Source of the DNA: UBA4736 sp002404015
GTDB taxonomy: Bacteria; Chloroflexota; Dormibacteria; Dormibacterales; Dormibacteraceae
NCBI GenBank assembly: GCA_036747295.1
Contig: DAIOCN010000010.1
Location: forward strand, 1-64,000
Length of the DNA: 64,000 nt
Direction: 5' to 3'
Below, in pieces: positions 35,075 through 43,403 of this stretch. The notes under the pieces were generated by a model. That model was given only the letters and a program-made list of their open reading frames with translations. It had not been told where the DNA came from and made no database searches. The number at the start of each line of letters is the position of its first letter. Position 1 is the first letter of the stretch. The position numbers and the translations under genes were made by a program.

Positions 35075-35848
35075 ATGGCTGCACTGACAGACCTCGTCCA
35101 GGCCCTCGCGGCGGGCTCGATCCGGATGATCGACCTCACCCAGCCGCTCTCGGAGCGGACCCCGATCCTCCAGCTGCCGCCGCCGTTCGCCAACACGCCG
35201 AGCTGGAAGACGCACGAGATCAGCAACTTCGACGACCGCGGCCCGGCCTGGTACTGGAACTGGTTCGAGGGCGGTGAGCACGTGGGCACCCACTTCGACG
35301 CGCCCAACCACTGGATAACGGGCCGCGACAAGGAGAGCGTCGACCGGGTGCCGGTCAACCGCCTAATCGGCCCCGCGGTCTTGATCGACAAGTCGGCCGA
35401 GGCGGCCTCCAACCCCGACTACCTGCTGACCGTCGACGACGTCCGAGCCTTCGAGTCCGAGCACGGCCCGCTGCCGGCGGGGGGCTGGCTGCTCTACCGC
35501 ACCGGCTGGGACGCCCGGGCCGCCGACCAGGCTCAATTCTTGAACGCGAACGAGACAGGCCCGCACACGCCCGGCCTGGACCCCGCGTGTGCACGCTTCC
35601 TGGCCGAGGAGAGCCCGATCGTGGGCATCGGCGTGGAGACCGTGGGAACGGACGCCGGCGCCGCCCACTCGTTCGAGCCAGCGTTCCCGTGCCACAACTT
35701 CATGCTCGGCGCGGGCAAGTACGGCCTCACGCAGCTCGCCAACCTCGCCCAGCTGCCGCCCACCGGCGCCGTGCTGGTGGTCATGCCGCTCAAGCTGGTG
35801 AACGGGTCCGGCAGCCCCTGCCGGGCGGTCGCGCTGGTGGAAGGCTGA
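35075..35848 (+). CDS. Cyclase family protein (kynurenine formamidase-like metal hydrolase)
   Basis: Metal-dependent hydrolase of 257 aa in the arylformamidase/isatin hydrolase/cyclase superfamily. Seen: RMIDLTQPLSERTP, the metal-binding signature GGEHVGTHFDAPNHW (His, His and Asp of the HxGTHxDxPxH motif), GWLLYRTGWD, and a late GIGVETVGTDAG with HNFMLGAGKYGLTQLANL. Members act on N-formylkynurenine, isatin or other cyclic or amide substrates. The gene follows the ThDP enzyme by 31 bases containing a duplicated ribosome-binding site, so both are likely one transcript. Paired with a class V PLP enzyme on the other strand, a tryptophan/kynurenine-like route is a reasonable but unproved reading. 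Confidence 0.83.
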   Translation: MAALTDLVQALAAGSIRMIDLTQPLSERTPILQLPPPFANTPSWKTHEISNFDDRGPAWYWNWFEGGEHVGTHFDAPNHWITGRDKESVDRVPVNRLIGPAVLIDKSAEAASNPDYLLTVDDVRAFESEHGPLPAGGWLLYRTGWDARAADQAQFLNANETGPHTPGLDPACARFLAEESPIVGIGVETVGTDAGAAHSFEPAFPCHNFMLGAGKYGLTQLANLAQLPPTGAVLVVMPLKLVNGSGSPCRAVALVEG

Positions 35849-35885
35849 GGTGCGATTGGGAGTTGATCGTTAGAGACCTCAAGCG

Positions 35886-36272
35886 ATGTCAAGCAGCACC
35901 GACGACCCGATCAGCGAGGCGCTTCAGAAAGGCCAACTGGTCGACATCACGACGACCGGTCGCCTGACCGGCGAGCCGCGCCGGATCGAGATCGTCTTCC
36001 ACAACATCGGCGGCCGGTTCTATATCAGCGGGATGCCGTCACCCAAGAGGCGGAGCTGGCTGGCCAACGTCGAAGCCAATCCCAGCTTCATCCTCCACCT
36101 CGAAAAAGGCGTTCAGGCCGACCTGCCGGCAACCGCCCGCGTGATCGACGACGAGAGCGAGCGGCGGGAAGTCCTACCTCATGTCGCGCGGACGTGGGGA
36201 CGCGACGACGTTGACACGATGGTCCGCCAGAGCCCGTTGATCGAGGCGAAGATCCAGCCGATCGAGCGGTAG
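35886..36272 (+). CDS. Deazaflavin-dependent nitroreductase-family protein
   Basis: Small split-barrel protein of 128 aa resembling the Ddn/DUF385 group that binds coenzyme F420. Seen: LVDITTTGRLTGEPRRIEIVF at the N-terminus (phosphate/deazaflavin contact region), GGRFYISGMPSPKRRSWLANV and NPSFILHLEKGVQADLPATA. It supports the presence of F420 metabolism together with the LLM-type genes at 40634 and 56657. It follows the cyclase gene by 37 bases. A few proteins of this fold bind FMN or haem instead, so cofactor identity is inferred from family. Confidence 0.8.
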   Translation: MSSSTDDPISEALQKGQLVDITTTGRLTGEPRRIEIVFHNIGGRFYISGMPSPKRRSWLANVEANPSFILHLEKGVQADLPATARVIDDESERREVLPHVARTWGRDDVDTMVRQSPLIEAKIQPIER

Positions 36273-36279
36273 CCGGATG

Positions 36280-36299
36280 CGGCCGCGGTGTTGCGGCCG
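36280..36299. terminator. Hairpin between convergent genes
   Basis: CGGCCGC (36280-36286) and GCGGCCG (36293-36299) form a perfect seven-base stem with a six-base loop in the 37-base gap between the stops of the deazaflavin gene and the dehydratase gene. No T-tract on either strand. Confidence 0.4.
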
Positions 36300-36309
36300 G
36301 ACAAGAAGG

Positions 36310-37257
36310 TCACTCACGGTCCGGGACGTTACGGTCCCCGAGGACCTCGGCCAGCTTGACCGCGCCGATGCTGCCACCCGACACGATGCACGCGATCCGG
36401 CCGCTCCCGGCCCGGCCCGAGAGCGCCGCCGCGAGTGCGGCGGCGCCGGCCCCCTCGGCGACCACGTGGCTGCGCTCGACCAGGACCCGCATCGCGTCCC
36501 TCACCTCGTCCAGGGAGACGACCAGGGAGCCGTCCAGGAGCTCCCGGGCCAGCTCCAGCATGTTGGGGAAGACCGTCCGGCTGCCGATCCCATCGACGAA
36601 TGAGGTCTGGTAGTCGACCGTGGCCACGCTGCCCGCCGCCAGCGAGGCCGCCAGTGGAGCGCCAGTCTCGACCTCCACCGCGTAGACCCGGCACTGGGGG
36701 CGCAGGGCGCGCACCGCCGTGGCGATGCCGGCCGCCAGGCCGCCACCCCCCCAGGGGATGATTACTGCGTCCAGATCGGGCTCGTCCTCGAGGAGCTCGA
36801 GGCCGATCGTGCCGTTCCCGGCCATCACCCGCTCGTCGTTGAAGGCGTGCAGGAAGGTGGCCTCGACGCCCGGATAGGAGCGGTCTGAGAATGTCTGCCA
36901 CCAGCGGTCGAAGCTGACCCGGATGACCTTGGCCCCCAGGCGCTCAACTGCCGCCAGCTTGGCTTCGGGTGCCGTGTCCGGGGCGACGACGGTGCAGGGG
37001 ATGCCGAGGCGGCGGGCGCACCAGGCGGCGGCCTGGGCCATGTTGCCGGCGCTGGCCGTGAGCACGCCCCGCCGCAGCTCGGAGGCCGGCAGCTGTCCGA
37101 CCAGGTTGGCGGCGCCCCGGATCTTGAACGAACCGATGGGCTGGAGGATCTCCAGCTTCAGCAGCAGGTCGGTGTCGGGAAGCGGGAGGAGGGGAGTCCG
37201 GATGGCCGCCTCCATGACCCGCGGCTGCGCCGCCCGGATTGCCGCCAGGTCAAGCAA
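36310..37257 (-). CDS. Threonine/serine dehydratase-like PLP enzyme
   Basis: Fold-type II PLP enzyme of 315 aa. Seen: PLP lysine in QPIGSFKIRGAANLV, substrate loop TASAGNMAQAAAW, phosphate-binding WGGGGLAAGIA, and a C-terminal SGGSIGAVKLAE. It lacks the C-terminal ACT-like regulatory domain of biosynthetic IlvA, so it belongs with catabolic threonine/serine dehydratases or racemases of the same fold. TTG 37257 overlaps the stop of the aldo-keto reductase gene by eight bases. Expected chemistry is deamination of a beta-hydroxy amino acid to a 2-oxo acid, though related members act on other amino acids. Confidence 0.83.
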   Translation of the reverse strand: MLDLAAIRAAQPRVMEAAIRTPLLPLPDTDLLLKLEILQPIGSFKIRGAANLVGQLPASELRRGVLTASAGNMAQAAAWCARRLGIPCTVVAPDTAPEAKLAAVERLGAKVIRVSFDRWWQTFSDRSYPGVEATFLHAFNDERVMAGNGTIGLELLEDEPDLDAVIIPWGGGGLAAGIATAVRALRPQCRVYAVEVETGAPLAASLAAGSVATVDYQTSFVDGIGSRTVFPNMLELARELLDGSLVVSLDEVRDAMRVLVERSHVVAEGAGAAALAAALSGRAGSGRIACIVSGGSIGAVKLAEVLGDRNVPDRE

Positions 37258-38224
37258 TCGACTGCCCGCTGAGCGCGTCCCGCTCCTCCGCCGAGAGCTG
37301 GATCGCGAGGGCTCCGAGCGCCGGCTCGAAGTGCTCCAGTCGGCGCGGCCCGACGAGGGCCGCGGTGACGCGGGGCGAGCGGATCACCCAGGCCAGCGCC
37401 AGGGCGGCGAGCTCCACGCCGCGCTCGCCGGCCGCCTTGCGGAGGCGCTCGATCGCGTCATAGGTGGGCTGGTTGGAAAACTCCTCGTAGGGTCCCGGCC
37501 GCAGAGTCATCCGCGAGCCGGCCGGCGGCGGCTCACCTGGCCGGTACTTGCCGGTCAGCCAGCCCCCGGCCAGGGGGCTGAACGGCGTGAAGGCCAGGCC
37601 CTGGTCGGCGCAGAGCGGCAGCACCTCCCGTTCGGCCCCGCGGTGGAGCAGGTTGTACTCGTTCTGGACCCCCTCCCAGCGGGCCAGCCCCAGCCGGTCG
37701 CTGGCCCATAGGCCCCTGGCCACGTGCCAGGCCGGCTCGTTGCTGCAGCCGACGTACCTGACCTTGCCGGACCTGACCAGGTCGTCCAGGGCGCGCAGCG
37801 TCTCCTCGGGAGGCGTGTCCCAGTCCGGCTCGTGTGTCACGTAGATGTCCAGGTGATCGGTCTGCAGGCGGCGCAGGCTGCCCTCGATCTCGCGCATGAT
37901 CGCCCGCCGCGAGAGCCCGGCCGCGTTGGGCTCCGCCGACATGGCGTTGAAGAGCTTTGTCGAGAGCACGAGCTGGTCGCGCACGCCGCGGGCGGTCAGC
38001 CAGCGGCCGATCATCTCCTCCGAGGCGCCACCGCCGTAGCTGTTCGCCGTGTCGAAGTAGTTGATGCCCAGCTCTAGCGCGCGGTCCATGAGCTGAAAAG
38101 CCGCGCCCTCGTCCTCGCCCTTGCCGAACAGCTCCTTGGGCGAGCCGACGCCGCCGAAGCCGCCACACCCGAGACCGATCACGGAAACCCGAACGCCGGT
38201 CCGCCCAAAGAGCCGATACTCCAT
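37250..38224 (-). CDS. Aldo/keto reductase
   Basis: NADPH-dependent (beta/alpha)8-barrel oxidoreductase of 324 aa. Seen: GRTGVRVSVIGLGCGGFGG, catalytic tetrad Asp and Tyr in YFDTANSYGGG, Lys in LVLSTKLF and His in IYVTHEPDWD, then KVRYVGCSNEPAWHVARG and the cofactor-binding LAFTPFSPLAGGWLTGKY. Starts with ATG 38224 and is coupled to the dehydratase gene. Members of this subgroup reduce diverse aldehydes and ketones; no substrate is indicated. Confidence 0.9.
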   Translation of the reverse strand: MEYRLFGRTGVRVSVIGLGCGGFGGVGSPKELFGKGEDEGAAFQLMDRALELGINYFDTANSYGGGASEEMIGRWLTARGVRDQLVLSTKLFNAMSAEPNAAGLSRRAIMREIEGSLRRLQTDHLDIYVTHEPDWDTPPEETLRALDDLVRSGKVRYVGCSNEPAWHVARGLWASDRLGLARWEGVQNEYNLLHRGAEREVLPLCADQGLAFTPFSPLAGGWLTGKYRPGEPPPAGSRMTLRPGPYEEFSNQPTYDAIERLRKAAGERGVELAALALAWVIRSPRVTAALVGPRRLEHFEPALGALAIQLSAEERDALSGQSIA

Positions 38225-38285
38225 CCGGCGGAAGTCTAAGCGGCGTCCGCCGGCCCAGCTTTATCAGACCTCAGCGTCGTCGTAA

Positions 38286-38304
38286 GGGCCGGCTCCGCCG
38301 GCCC
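38286..38304. terminator. GC-rich hairpin in the gap before the AKR gene
   Basis: GGGCCGGC (38286-38293) and GCCGGCCC (38297-38304) form a perfect eight-base stem with a three-base loop in the 179-base gap between the acyl-CoA dehydrogenase stop and the aldo-keto reductase start. It may end the minus-strand acyl-CoA dehydrogenase transcript; no T-tract is seen. Confidence 0.4.
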
Positions 38305-38371
38305 GATTGAGTCCCGAAATTGGATCGCGCACCCACGTAATAGGTAGCCAAAAAGGGAGGTAGGGTCCGGG

Positions 38372-38396
38372 GGAGGAACCGCCAGGTTCTTCCTCC
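38372..38396 (-). terminator. Bulged hairpin downstream of the acyl-CoA dehydrogenase
   Basis: GGAGGAACC (38372-38380) pairs with GGTT and CCTCC of 38385-38396 around GCCA, with a three-base bulge. It lies just after the dehydrogenase stop on the minus strand, and a TTTTT run follows about 17 bases later (38350-38354). The adjacent GGGGGAGG links it to the palindrome family of this window. Confidence 0.45.
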
Positions 38397-38403
38397 GTCG
38401 TCT

Positions 38404-39594
38404 TCAGCGGTATGCAGGTATACCGGTTATTGCCTCGCCGATGGCGAGGGTGTGGATCTCGCTGGTGCCCTCGTACGTGACCACCGATTCCAGGTTGTTC
38501 ATGTGCCGGATCACCGGGTATTCCAAGGTGATGCCGTTGGCGCCCAGCACCCCGCGCGCCTCGCGCGCGATCTCCAGTGCCGCCCGCACGTTGTTCAGCT
38601 TGCCCACGCTGACGTGCTGCGGCGCCAGCCGGCCCTCGTCCTTCATGCGGCCCAGGTGCAGGGCCAGCAGCGTCCCCTTCTCGATCTCCAGGAGCATCTC
38701 CACCAGCTTCCGCTGGGTGAGCTGGAAGCCGGCGATCGGCTTGCCGAACTGGACCCGCGTCTTGGCGTAGTCGAGGGCCGACTCGTAGCAGGCGCGGGCC
38801 GCCCCCATCGAGCCCCAGACGATCCCGAAGCGCGCCTCGTTGAGGCAGGAGAGGGGGCCCTTCAGCCCGGTCACGCCGGGCAGCAACGCGGCCTCCGGCA
38901 GGGCGCAGTCCTCGAGGATCAGCTCCGACGTCACCGACGCGCGTAGGGAGATCTTGCGGTGGATGTCGCGGGTCGTGAAGCCCTTGGTGCCGCGCGGAAC
39001 GATGAAGCCGCGAATCCCATCCTCGGAACGAGCCCAGACCACCGCGAGGTCGGCGATTCCGCCGTTCGTGATCCAGAGCTTGTTGCCGTTGAGCACCCAA
39101 TCCGGGCCCCGCTTCTTGGCCGTCGCCCGCATGCCGGCGGGGTCGCTCCCGAAGTCCGGCTCGGTGAGTCCGAAGCAGCCGATGGCCTCGCCGCGCGCCA
39201 TCTTCGGGAGCCACTCCTGCTTCTGCTCCTCGGAGCCGTACTTCCAGATCGGGAACATGGCCAGCGAGCCCTGCACCGAGACGAAGCTGCGGAAGCCCGA
39301 GTCGCCGGCCTCTAGCTCCAGGCAGGCCAGGCCGTAGCTCACCGCGCTGGCGCCGGCGCAGCCATAGCCCTCGAGGTGCATGCCCAGCAGGCCCAGCTCG
39401 CCGAGCTCGGTGGCGACCTCCTTCGGGAACACCCCGTCGTCGAACCATGTCTCGATCCCGGGCAGCACTCGGTCCCGCACGTAGCCGCGCACCGTGTCGC
39501 GGATCAGCTTCTCCTCATCCGACAGGAGAGCGTCGATGTCGAGGAAGTCGGAGGGGTCGAGCCGGGCGGCCGGCTTCCTTGTGACCGTGCTCAC
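38404..39594 (-). CDS. Acyl-CoA dehydrogenase, glutaryl-CoA dehydrogenase-like
   Basis: FAD-dependent acyl-CoA dehydrogenase of 396 aa. Seen: CFGLTEPDFGSDPAGM (flavin/substrate loop), WITNGGIADLAVVWAR, and the C-terminal HMNNLESVVTYEGTSEIHTL with the catalytic base Glu in TYEGT, followed by IGEAITGIPAYR. This last block and the length closely match glutaryl-CoA dehydrogenases, which oxidise and decarboxylate glutaryl-CoA to crotonyl-CoA in lysine, tryptophan and benzoate breakdown; short-chain dehydrogenases without decarboxylation remain possible. GTG 39594 is 17 bases from the divergent GTG of the opine-dehydrogenase-like gene. CACAAT lies six bases upstream, a near-match to a -10 box. Confidence 0.87.
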   Translation of the reverse strand: MSTVTRKPAARLDPSDFLDIDALLSDEEKLIRDTVRGYVRDRVLPGIETWFDDGVFPKEVATELGELGLLGMHLEGYGCAGASAVSYGLACLELEAGDSGFRSFVSVQGSLAMFPIWKYGSEEQKQEWLPKMARGEAIGCFGLTEPDFGSDPAGMRATAKKRGPDWVLNGNKLWITNGGIADLAVVWARSEDGIRGFIVPRGTKGFTTRDIHRKISLRASVTSELILEDCALPEAALLPGVTGLKGPLSCLNEARFGIVWGSMGAARACYESALDYAKTRVQFGKPIAGFQLTQRKLVEMLLEIEKGTLLALHLGRMKDEGRLAPQHVSVGKLNNVRAALEIAREARGVLGANGITLEYPVIRHMNNLESVVTYEGTSEIHTLAIGEAITGIPAYR

Positions 39595-39599
39595 GAGGC

Positions 39600-39606
39600 T
39601 ATTGTG
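39600..39606. promoter_or_regulatory. Divergent -10 region (acyl-CoA dehydrogenase / opine-dehydrogenase-like)
   Basis: The 17-base gap holds TATTGT (39600-39605, plus), six bases before GTG 39612, and CACAAT (39601-39606 on minus), six bases before GTG 39594. The plus box fits TANNNT; the minus box differs at the first base. Both transcripts would be leaderless. Confidence 0.45.
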
Positions 39607-39611
39607 AGCGC

Positions 39612-40637
39612 GTGCGGGCGGTGGCTGTGCTGGGGGGCGGACACGGCGCGCTGGCGACGGCGGGCGACCTCGCCCGCCGTGGTTTCGAGGTCCGGCTGGC
39701 CCTGCGCAACCGCCGGCGGTTCGCCGAGCTCTTCGAGACCGGCCGGCTGGCCATGACCGGCGCGGCCGGCGAGGGCGTGGCCGAGCTGGCCCTCGTCACG
39801 GACGATCCCGCCGCGGCGGCGCGGGGCGCCGAGCTGGTCCTCATCCCGCTTCCCGCCTTCGCTCAGGAGGCCATGGCGGAGCGGCTGCCCGGCGCCGTGA
39901 CCGACGCCGCGCTGGTCGTGCTGATGCCGGGCAACCTGGGCTCCCAGGTCATGAAACACCAGCTCCCGCACGCGGTCTTCGCGGAGACGGCCACGCTGCC
40001 CTACGGCGCCCGCCAGCGCGGCGAGGCCAGCGTTGCCCTGTCGCTGGTCGCCGCCCACAACCCGACCGGCGTCTACCCCAGCTCCGAGACCGACGACGCG
40101 ATCGAGCTGCTGCGCGAGGTCTACCCGGCGGTGCTGCCCGTCGAGAACGTCCTCAGCGCGGCGCTGCTCAACTCCAACGCCGCGCTGCACACGCCGCTGG
40201 TCGTCATGAACGCGGGCGCCATCGAGCGCGAGGGTGCCTTCGACATCCACGTCGAGGGCACTACGCCCGGTATCAAGCGCGTCATCGCCGGCCTCGACGA
40301 CGAGCGGATGGCGCTCCGGCACGCGCTCGGCTACACCACACCGGACTGGCCGCTCATGGACTACTACGCGGACCGTGACTGGTTCTACGGCCCGGGCGCT
40401 TTCAGCAGGGTCCAGACCAACTCGGTCTGGCGCGAGAAGCTGGACTTCGAGCACCGCTACATCGCCGAGGATGTCACCTGCGGGCTCGCGCTGTGGGCCT
40501 CCGCCGGCCGCTTCACGCAGACGCCGACCCCCCTGACCGACGCCTTCCTGCGCGTCGTATCGACCCTGACCGGCGTGGACCACTACGCGGGCGGCCGCAC
40601 CCTGGAGCGCCTCGGCCTGGACCCCGCCTCCCTGTGA
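39612..40637 (+). CDS. NAD/NADP octopine/nopaline dehydrogenase family protein
   Basis: Two-domain dehydrogenase of 341 aa. Seen: N-terminal Rossmann motif VAVLGGGHGALATAGDLA, LVLIPLPAFAQEAMAE, VLMPGNLGSQVM, and the all-helical C-terminal domain with LLNSNAALHTPLVVMNAGAI, which carries the family's Asn/His substrate residues. Opine dehydrogenases join an amino acid to a 2-oxo acid by reductive amination, and the reverse reaction splits such compounds; the true substrate is unknown. First gene of an operon running to 48202 with successive overlaps (next gene overlaps by four bases, GTGA). GTG 39612 follows a TATTGT box by six bases. Confidence 0.85.
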   Translation: MRAVAVLGGGHGALATAGDLARRGFEVRLALRNRRRFAELFETGRLAMTGAAGEGVAELALVTDDPAAAARGAELVLIPLPAFAQEAMAERLPGAVTDAALVVLMPGNLGSQVMKHQLPHAVFAETATLPYGARQRGEASVALSLVAAHNPTGVYPSSETDDAIELLREVYPAVLPVENVLSAALLNSNAALHTPLVVMNAGAIEREGAFDIHVEGTTPGIKRVIAGLDDERMALRHALGYTTPDWPLMDYYADRDWFYGPGAFSRVQTNSVWREKLDFEHRYIAEDVTCGLALWASAGRFTQTPTPLTDAFLRVVSTLTGVDHYAGGRTLERLGLDPASL

Positions 40638-41509
40638 CCGGCACCGGCACCGCCTTCGGTATCCAGCTGCACGGCACGTTCCCGATGCCGATGTACGCCG
40701 AGCTGGCGCGAGCGGTGGAGGCGCAGCCTTTCGCCGAGCTGACTGTCCACGACATCGTGTGGTGGCGGCCGGTCTGGCCGATCCTGGCCCTGGTCGCGGC
40801 CAACACCGAGCGGGTGGCGGTGGGACCCGACGTGACCCACCCTTACCTGCGCCACGCCGTTGTCACGGCGTCCAACCTGGCCGGCCTCGACGAGCTCTCC
40901 GCCGGCCGCGCCGTGCTCGGCGTCGGCCGCGGCTCGCTGCTTAAGCCGCTCGGTATCTCGCGGGCAGGCTCGGAGGCGGCGGTTCGCGAGCTCGTCCAGT
41001 CGGTGCAGCGCTACCTGGCCGGAGAGGACCCTCGGGCCAACTTCCTGTGGCAGCCGCCGCGCCGGCGGATCCCGGTATTTCTCGGCGCCTTCGGGGCCCG
41101 GATGATCGAATCGGCGCTGGAGTGGGCGGACGAGATCCGGCCACCGGGCATCTGGGACCCCCGCTTCTTCGAGTCTCTGAAGGTCAGGGTCGGCGACCGG
41201 GCGCGGCTGGGTTGTGACGTGTGGGTCGCAGTGGACTCAGACCGCGAGACGGCGCGCGACCTTGGGAGGCAGGTGCTGGGCCGCTACCTGGCCGAGATGC
41301 CGGCCATGACCGCGTTCTACGGCGTAGATCCCCAGGCGCCGATCACGGACGCCACGCTCGACCTCTTCGTCGCGGCGGGCACGCCGGCGGACGTGGCGCG
41401 GGGCCTCGAGCGGCTGGTGGCCGCCGGCCCGTCCACGATCACGTTCTCGGGGCGCCTCGGCCACGATCCGCTGTGGGCGATCGAGGCGCTCGGGAGAATG
41501 GTCGCCTAG
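40634..41509 (+). CDS. LLM class flavin/F420-dependent oxidoreductase
   Basis: TIM-barrel luciferase-like oxidoreductase of 291 aa. GTG 40634 overlaps the previous stop by four bases; the longer frame from 40493 is out-of-context. Seen: LTVHDIVWWRPVWPILALVA, RVAVGPDVTHPYLRHAVVTA, SAGRAVLGVGRGSLLKPLG, RIPVFLGAFGARMIESALEW and GTPADVARGLERLVAAGPST, typical of the F420-dependent subgroup (methylenetetrahydromethanopterin-reductase-like). Coenzyme choice, FMN or F420, is not certain. The next gene starts within its stop codon (TAGTG). Confidence 0.87.
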   Translation: MTGTGTAFGIQLHGTFPMPMYAELARAVEAQPFAELTVHDIVWWRPVWPILALVAANTERVAVGPDVTHPYLRHAVVTASNLAGLDELSAGRAVLGVGRGSLLKPLGISRAGSEAAVRELVQSVQRYLAGEDPRANFLWQPPRRRIPVFLGAFGARMIESALEWADEIRPPGIWDPRFFESLKVRVGDRARLGCDVWVAVDSDRETARDLGRQVLGRYLAEMPAMTAFYGVDPQAPITDATLDLFVAAGTPADVARGLERLVAAGPSTITFSGRLGHDPLWAIEALGRMVA

Positions 41510-42810
41510 TGGACGCCGTCTTCCAGCCCCGCTCGGTCGCCGTGTATGGTGCCTCGCGCAACCCGGCCAAGCTGGGGAGCGTCCTCCTGGCGAACGTGCG
41601 GGCGGGTGGCTTCCAGGGGCCGGTGACGAGCGTCAACCCCAACGACCCTGACGCCCTTCCCTCGCTCCGCGAAGCGGTCGACCTGGCCCTGGTCTCGGTG
41701 CCCGCGGCCGCGGTCGAGGCGGCCGTGCAGGACGCCGCCCGGGCCGGCTGCGCCGCCGCCATCGTGCTCAGCAGCGGCTTCGGCGAGACCGACGACGAGG
41801 GTCGCCGGCTCGAGGGCCGGCTCCGGGATACGGCGCTGGCAGCCGGGATGCGGCTGGTCGGCCCCAACTGCATGGGCGTCGTCAGCCGCAGCGATGCCGG
41901 CTGGCTGAACGCCAGCTACTTCTGGCGCCTGCCCGAGGTGGCCGGCCCGGTCAGCATGGTCAGCCAGAGCGGCGCTTTCGGCGGGATGTTCTTCTCCGAG
42001 GCGAGGCGGCGCGGCCTGGGCGTGGCCCGCTTCCTATCGGTGGGCAACAGCGCCGACGTCACCGAGACGGACGCCCTGGACTGGCTGGGCACGGACGCCG
42101 CGACGGGCGTGATCGGGATGTTTGTCGAGGCCTTCCGCGACGGCCGGCGCTTCGTCGAGGTCGCGTCCGCGGTCGACAAGCAGATCGTGGTCCTGAAGGC
42201 GGGCAAGGAGAGCGCGGGCGCGCGGGCCGCGGCCAGCCACACGGGCTCGCTGGCGGGCCGCCACGGCGCGGTCCAGGCCGCCTTCGCGCGGGCCGGCGTG
42301 ATCGAGGCCGCCGATTCGGACGCCTTCTTCGACGCCCTTACGGCCCTTGCCGCCCGGCCTCCAGCGCCCGCCGGCCGCCGGATCGCCGTGCTGACGATCT
42401 CCGGCGGTCCTGGCGTGCTGGCCTCCGACGCGGCCGAGCGCCTCGGCCTCGAGCTGCCGCCGCCGGGCCCCGGCACCGTGGCCCGGGTCCGCGAGCTGGC
42501 GCCCGGCTTCGCGGCGGCCGGCAACCCGGTCGACCTCACTCCCCAGTGCCCGCCGGCCAACTTTGCGGCAGCGATCCGCGCTGTCTTCGACGACCCCGTG
42601 TACGAGGGCGTCGTCGTGATCAACTGCGGGCTCGACATCCCGGAGTTCGGAGCCGGGGTCGTTGAGGCCCGGCGGGCGACCGGCAAGCCGGTCACCGCAT
42701 TCCTGCTCGACGTGCCGGCGATCGAGGCGGCCCTGGTCAGTGAGGGCATCCCGCTCCTCGGCTCGCCCGAGCGGGCGGTGGCCGCCTACCGGGCGCTGGT
42801 GTGGCCGTGA
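41509..42810 (+). CDS. NDP-forming acyl-CoA synthetase, CoA-binding (alpha-type) subunit
   Basis: Succinyl-CoA-synthetase-superfamily protein of 433 aa from GTG 41509. Seen: CoA-binding Rossmann domain FQPRSVAVYGASRNPAKLGS, LVSVPAAAVEAAVQDAA, RLVGPNCMGVVSR, SMVSQSGAFGGMFFSEARR, and the second domain with the phosphohistidine loop RAAASHTGSLAGRHGAVQAA, then VLTISGGPGVLASDAAE. Together with the ATP-grasp gene that overlaps its end by four bases (GTGA) it forms the split version of acetyl-CoA synthetase (ADP-forming), making or using acyl-CoA with ATP. In this operon an organic acid with an aromatic or branched group is a plausible substrate. Confidence 0.88.
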   Translation: MDAVFQPRSVAVYGASRNPAKLGSVLLANVRAGGFQGPVTSVNPNDPDALPSLREAVDLALVSVPAAAVEAAVQDAARAGCAAAIVLSSGFGETDDEGRRLEGRLRDTALAAGMRLVGPNCMGVVSRSDAGWLNASYFWRLPEVAGPVSMVSQSGAFGGMFFSEARRRGLGVARFLSVGNSADVTETDALDWLGTDAATGVIGMFVEAFRDGRRFVEVASAVDKQIVVLKAGKESAGARAAASHTGSLAGRHGAVQAAFARAGVIEAADSDAFFDALTALAARPPAPAGRRIAVLTISGGPGVLASDAAERLGLELPPPGPGTVARVRELAPGFAAAGNPVDLTPQCPPANFAAAIRAVFDDPVYEGVVVINCGLDIPEFGAGVVEARRATGKPVTAFLLDVPAIEAALVSEGIPLLGSPERAVAAYRALVWP

Positions 42811-43403
42811 CGGAGTGGGAGTCCAAGCAGGCCCTGGGCCCCGGTCTGCCCCGTCCCCGCGAGGCCCTGACCCGGACTCTGGCCGAAGCCGTGGAGTTCG
42901 CCGCCGGCATCGAGGGTCCGGTCGTCGCCAAAGCCTCTGGACTGGCCCACAAGACCGAGCGCCGGGCGGTCCGCCTGGATGCCGACCTCGAGGAATGCTG
43001 GGAAGAGCTGGCGGGGCTGGGCGACGGCACGGTGCTGGTCGCCGAGCAGGTCCGCGCTGACCTGGAGCTGATCGCGGGCGGCCTGCACGACCCCCAGTTC
43101 GGCCCCATCGTCTCGATCGGTCTGGGCGGCGTCGCCGCGGAAGTCTTTCAGGACGTGGCCTTCATGCTCGCGCCCACGCGGCCAGGCGAGCTTGAGCGGG
43201 CGATCGGGCGCCTGCGCTGCGCCCCGCTTCTGAACGGCCACCGGGGCTGGCCGGTCGTGGACCGGCAGGCGCTCCAGGCCATCGTGGACGCCATCGGCCG
43301 ACTGCTTGTGGATGATCCCGGGGTGCTGGAGGTGGACTGCAACCCGGTCCTGGTCAGGGCCGGCCGCCCGCTGGTGGCGGACGCCCTGGTGGTACGGGCA
43401 TGA
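42807..43403 (+). CDS. NDP-forming acyl-CoA synthetase, ATP-grasp (beta-type) subunit
   Basis: ATP-grasp_5 protein of 198 aa from GTG 42807 (GTG 42801 would add two residues). Seen: GPVVAKASGLAHKTERRAVRL (nucleotide-binding lysine; the family's SDxGGV reads ERRAV here), DPQFGPIVSIGLGGVAAE, VFQDVAFMLAP, LLNGHRGWP and VLEVDCNPVLV with the metal-binding Asp and Asn. It is about 25 residues shorter than usual at the N-terminus but keeps the catalytic core. It is translationally coupled to both neighbours (four-base overlaps), so it should assemble with the 41509 subunit. Confidence 0.85.
   Translation: MTEWESKQALGPGLPRPREALTRTLAEAVEFAAGIEGPVVAKASGLAHKTERRAVRLDADLEECWEELAGLGDGTVLVAEQVRADLELIAGGLHDPQFGPIVSIGLGGVAAEVFQDVAFMLAPTRPGELERAIGRLRCAPLLNGHRGWPVVDRQALQAIVDAIGRLLVDDPGVLEVDCNPVLVRAGRPLVADALVVRA

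Noticed and set aside
32251..35412. 1053-codon open frame on the minus strand across the class V and ThDP genes
   Set aside because: Antisense to two well-supported enzymes, low-complexity Arg/Gly/Pro/Asp translation without any motif; a GC-skew shadow.
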